Of a stretch of DNA of 52,439 nucleotides, positions 49,669-52,439 are shown piece by piece. The translations under genes were made by a program, and so were the position numbers. The DNA is taken from assembly GCA_910575775.1 (NCBI GenBank), contig CAJTEY010000028.1, forward strand, positions 1 through 52,439, written 5' to 3'. This DNA is from Lachnospiraceae bacterium (GTDB lineage: Bacteria > Bacillota > Clostridia > Lachnospirales > Lachnospiraceae). Positions within the stretch are counted from its first letter, which is position 1. Each line of letters starts with the position of its first letter. Under the pieces are notes generated by a model, which was not told the origin of the DNA, searched no databases, and saw nothing but the letters and a program-made list of their open reading frames with translations.

Positions 49669-49724
49669 TCTGTTCTCCTTCCCCTGCGTCTTTCCGCATC
49701 CTTCCAGTCTTTTTGGTATATTTT

Positions 49725-49782
49725 GGTATACGGACGTATACCTTATGATAGTATCATACACGCAAGGGTATACGCCTGTCAA
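49725..49782 (-). promoter_or_regulatory. Promoter and palindromic operator of the blaI-like operon
   Basis: TTGACA (49782-49777), an 18-bp spacer and TATGAT (49758-49753) form a strong minus-strand promoter. Just downstream lies the perfect 18-bp palindrome ggtatacggacgtatacc (49725-49742); a further ggtatac half is in the spacer (gggtatacgcc) and another partial copy at 49715. These suit autorepression by a BlaI-type dimer. Confidence 0.75.
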
Positions 49783-49875
49783 CCCTCTGTTATTCTGAAA
49801 ATCTATTACCAGTAGGGTGTACTTTTTCAATTCTCTTTGTACTCTTACTTTTTATAGCCGCGCTCAAACATAAAA

Positions 49876-49902
49876 CAGGAAACCCATCAACTGGATTTCC
49901 TG
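49876..49902 (-). terminator. Intrinsic terminator
   Basis: Eleven-base arms caggaaaccca and tggatttcctg (one mismatch) enclose a five-base loop, with TTTTA following on the minus strand. It ends the transcript of the gene at 49962-50441. Confidence 0.7.
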
Positions 49903-49961
49903 CTTTCTCTTTCTTTATCAACATTGTCCTGTGCGCCGCCAGATTTTCAATCCCGCATCAC

Positions 49962-50441
49962 TCAATAGGCTTCACTGTATTTCCGATACAGCTCCTCCAA
50001 GTCTGCCTGATCCTGTTCAGATACATTTTCCTGCAGATACTCCTGCACCTCCGACAAAGACTCGCTGTCCACGCCATCCCCCACAATTTCCATTACATCA
50101 GAGATCGTGTCGCCGTCCGCATAGCGGTCGATAATTTCTTCGGCTTTCTGTTTGTCAGTTTCGTCCATATTATTCACAATTTCCTGGGCTTTCTCGGCCG
50201 CCTGCGGATCGCCGGCGCTCTCCAGCGCCTGTTTTACCGCCTGTTCCATCACGGTTTCGGAAACTTTTTTTGTCACCGCATGTCTGACGGTTTCAGAAAG
50301 TTTTTGAGTCACCGCATGCTCCCCTGTCCCGGCCAGTGACCCGCTGGCAAAACCTATCGCCACAACAAGACAGACTCCCAGAAAAAGCCCCAGAAAGATC
50401 ACCGGGATAAGTCCCCTTTTCTTCTTTCTTCTCCTGCTCAT
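49962..50441 (-). CDS. Small membrane-anchored protein of unknown function
   Basis: A 159-residue protein: MSRRRKKKRGLIPVIFLG opens a basic tail and a single membrane helix, after which the rest is predicted outside the cell and is helical and acidic. Two imperfect repeats are seen (HAVTQKLSETV, HAVTKKVSETV). The C-terminal segment (DETDKQKAEEIIDRYADGDT) resembles short helical adaptor proteins. GGGAG seven bases before 50441 sets the start. I do not recognise the family. Confidence 0.7.
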   Translation of the reverse strand: MSRRRKKKRGLIPVIFLGLFLGVCLVVAIGFASGSLAGTGEHAVTQKLSETVRHAVTKKVSETVMEQAVKQALESAGDPQAAEKAQEIVNNMDETDKQKAEEIIDRYADGDTISDVMEIVGDGVDSESLSEVQEYLQENVSEQDQADLEELYRKYSEAY

Positions 50442-50531
50442 AAATGACTCCCTTCCAAAAACATCCACGCACTTTTTGCAACAGCTCTGCGCACTTACCG
50501 TCCCATCGCCGCAAAATGCGATGGCTTTCCT

Positions 50532-51962
50532 TTAATATGCCCGGCCCCAGTAAACCATCTTTTTCGCGGGCTTACCACAGCACACGCAGGTTTCTCCGAT
50601 CTGCTCCTGCTCAAAAGGCATACAACGGCTGGTAACTGCCATTTCCTCCTTGATCTGGTCTTCACATGCCTGTTCTCCACACCACATAGCCTTCACAAAG
50701 CCGGACTTTTCCGCAAAGAGCTTGCGGAAGGTCTCCATATCCTTCGCCTCGTAAGTGTGCTCTTCTCTGTGCTCTCTGGCATGTTCCAGCATTTCCTTCT
50801 GCATCAGATCCAGAATTTCTCCGGCTTTTGTCTCAATTTCATCCAGAGAAACTTCTATCTTTTCCCTGGTATCACGGCGGCAGATCACACATTTGCCGGC
50901 CTCTATGTCTTTAGGCCCAATTTCCACGCGGATGGGAATACCCCGCATTTCCTGCTCAGAAAACTTCCAGCCGGGACTCTTGTCCGTGTCGTCCACCTTT
51001 ACCCGGAATGCACCAAGTCTATCCTTCAGCTCATAGGCTTTGTCCAGAACACCCTCTTTTTTCTGCTGAATCGGAATGACCATAATCTGGGTAGGCGCAA
51101 TTCTGGGAGGCAGTACCAGCCCGGAATTGTCACCGTGCACCATAATCACCGCGCCGATCAAGCGGGTCGTCGTTCCCCAGGAAGTCTGATGCACATATTT
51201 CAGAGTATTATCCTTATCCGTAAACTGTATCCCAAAAGCCTTCGCAAAGCCATCGCCAAAATTGTGGCTGGTGCCGGACTGTAATGCCTTGCCGTCATGC
51301 ATCAGCGCCTCAATCGTGTAGGTAGCAGTCGCTCCCGCAAATTTTTCCTTGTCCGTCTTCCGGCCTTTGATAACAGGAATCGCCAATACTTCCTCACAGA
51401 AATCAGCGTAAACATTTAACATCTGAATCGTCCGCTCTTCAGCCTCCTCAACCGTGGCGTGAGCCGTATGCCCTTCCTGCCATAAAAATTCGCGGCTTCG
51501 TAGAAACGGCCTTGTCTCCTTCTCCCAGCGCACCACTGAACACCACTGATTGCAAATCTGCGGCAGATCACGGTATGACTGTACCGCATTCTTATAGTAA
51601 TCGCAAAACAGTGTTTCAGAGGTAGGTCTGACACAGAGTCTTTCCTGCAGAGGCTGCAACCCGCCATGCGTCACCCATGCCACCTCCGGCGCAAAGCCCT
51701 CCACATGATCCTTCTCCTTATTTAACAGACTTTCCGGGATAAACATAGGCAGATACACGTTCTCTACCCCCGTTGCCTTAAAACGGTCGTCCATCTGCCG
51801 CTGAATCAACTCCCAGATCGCATAACCCGCAGGCTTAAACACCATACATCCCTTGATGCTTGTGTAATCCAGAAGCTCCGCCTTCTTGACCACATCCGTG
51901 TACCACTGTGCGAAATCATCCTCCATCGCTGTGATCGCTTCCACTAACTTTTTGTCTGCCAT
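50532..51962 (-). CDS. proS: Prolyl-tRNA synthetase, short (archaeal/eukaryote-type) form
   Basis: A 476-residue class IIa synthetase charging tRNA-Pro. Class II motif 2 is [20 protein letters not shown] and motif 3 includes [17 protein letters not shown]. The anticodon-binding domain and a zinc-type C terminus follow ([27 protein letters not shown]). No editing insertion is present, as expected for this form. Transcription is controlled by a T-box leader just upstream. Confidence 0.94.
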   Translation of the reverse strand: MADKKLVEAITAMEDDFAQWYTDVVKKAELLDYTSIKGCMVFKPAGYAIWELIQRQMDDRFKATGVENVYLPMFIPESLLNKEKDHVEGFAPEVAWVTHGGLQPLQERLCVRPTSETLFCDYYKNAVQSYRDLPQICNQWCSVVRWEKETRPFLRSREFLWQEGHTAHATVEEAEERTIQMLNVYADFCEEVLAIPVIKGRKTDKEKFAGATATYTIEALMHDGKALQSGTSHNFGDGFAKAFGIQFTDKDNTLKYVHQTSWGTTTRLIGAVIMVHGDNSGLVLPPRIAPTQIMVIPIQQKKEGVLDKAYELKDRLGAFRVKVDDTDKSPGWKFSEQEMRGIPIRVEIGPKDIEAGKCVICRRDTREKIEVSLDEIETKAGEILDLMQKEMLEHAREHREEHTYEAKDMETFRKLFAEKSGFVKAMWCGEQACEDQIKEEMAVTSRCMPFEQEQIGETCVCCGKPAKKMVYWGRAY

Positions 51963-52003
51963 ATTTTCCTCCTTCTCCTGCTTCTGACTCTGCCTATGCG
52001 CGC

Positions 52004-52266
52004 AAAAAAACCGCCAAAACTTCTATCCCTAAGGGACCGAAATCTCGGCGGTACCACCCTGATTAATGCATTTGTATGCATTCTGCTTCTCTTACCGTTA
52101 TCGCCGGTGTTACGCTGCGCTCCTCACGCAGGGCTCCGAGGCCGGTTCCGAACAGTTCGCGTAAAAGCTTCCCACCATCAGCTCTCTCTCTGCAACGTTT
52201 CCCATCCGTACTATTCTCTTCTTCGCCACGTTTTTACTATAACATCAGCCCTGATCGGCTGTATTT
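52004..52266 (-). promoter_or_regulatory. T-box riboswitch of proS
   Basis: The minus-strand leader holds the conserved T-box AGGGTGGTACCGCC (52060-52047), which pairs with the acceptor end of uncharged tRNA, overlapping an intrinsic terminator (ccgcc/ggcgg arms at 52011-52015 and 52047-52051, then seven Ts). Further 5' is stem I with the AG-bulge-like GAGAGAGCTGATGG. Uncharged tRNA-Pro should favour the antiterminator and so proS expression. CCG and CCT triplets occur in the expected specifier area, but I could not assign the codon with confidence. Confidence 0.9.
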
Positions 52267-52272
52267 TCATCT

Positions 52273-52301
52273 ATTTTAGACGCATGAACTGGTTTTGTCA
52301 A
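52273..52301 (-). promoter_or_regulatory. proS promoter
   Basis: TTGACA (52301-52296), a 17-bp spacer and TAAAAT (52278-52273) on the minus strand, placing the transcript start at about 52266, directly before the T-box leader. Confidence 0.75.
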
Positions 52302-52439
52302 CTATATATTATCTTTCGATAGCGTAAGTTTATTGTAGGAATAGGATAGACAGAATAGTCCCTTGATCTGGTCAGACTGATTGACCTTCTTTACTATACC
52401 TGTTCTTTTCTCTTCCTACAAGCCCCAGATATGATTCTT

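Overview
The window reads as chromosomal DNA of a low-to-mid G+C anaerobic Firmicute, most likely a Lachnospiraceae (Clostridia). Grounds are a class II GalT next to GalK, an archaeal-type short ProRS behind a T-box leader, a BlaI/M56 sensor pair, a VanW protein, MutS2, TrmL, and strong AGGAGG-type ribosome binding sites. No rRNA, tRNA, CRISPR array or complete insertion sequence was seen.

Layout. (1) 1-3.2 kb: the end of an integrated conjugative or plasmid-like element (ParR-like, ParM-like, TnpV, ParB) that stops just beyond the 3' end of rlmD, a known integration target for such elements. (2) 3.5-9.3 kb: rlmD, a YhaM-type HD/OB exoribonuclease, a membrane-anchored HtrA-like protein that has lost its catalytic triad, and an AAA-ATPase/PD-(D/E)XK protein. 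(3) 9.5-29.6 kb: a minus-strand run of about 20 kb that looks like one operon for a teichoic-acid-like phosphopolymer. From the promoter end it holds a GT2, an ABC permease and ATPase (TagGH-like), a GT2, two GT2-CDP-glycerol phosphotransferase fusions, tarI, tarJ, then an acyltransferase, a GT-C-like protein, YfhO, a second large membrane protein, two decayed genes and another acyltransferase. (4) 29.7-30.2 kb: a divergent small XRE regulator and a small acidic protein. (5) 30.5-41.7 kb: housekeeping and signalling genes (mutS2, a two-component pair, trmL, aminotransferase with Lrp, HypE-like domain, VanW, DEDDh exonuclease, XRE). (6) 42-45.7 kb: galactose genes galK-galT with an AraC regulator. 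(7) 45.8-52.3 kb: amidase, BlaR1-like/BlaI-like pair, small membrane protein, and proS with its T-box.

The most striking signal is in the distal part of the surface-polymer operon. Between 10.5 and 17.4 kb there are five uninterrupted G tracts on the coding strand, of 10, 10, 21, 10 and 11 bases, and I saw no other G or C run of ten or more in the window. Each lies inside, or at the start of, a different gene for a multi-pass membrane enzyme expected to decorate the polymer (two acyltransferases, YfhO, two GT-C-like proteins). In this assembly two tracts keep their gene in frame (ON), two shift it so that the protein is truncated (OFF), and the fifth separates a good ATG/RBS from its gene by one base (probably OFF). 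This looks like a combinatorial slipped-strand phase-variation module for teichoic acid or glycolipid modification. The polymer core genes (export, backbone, tarIJ) carry no tracts. A second regulatory layer is visible at the operon promoter: a TTGACA/17 bp/TAAACT promoter with two 15-bp palindromes, beside the divergent XRE gene.
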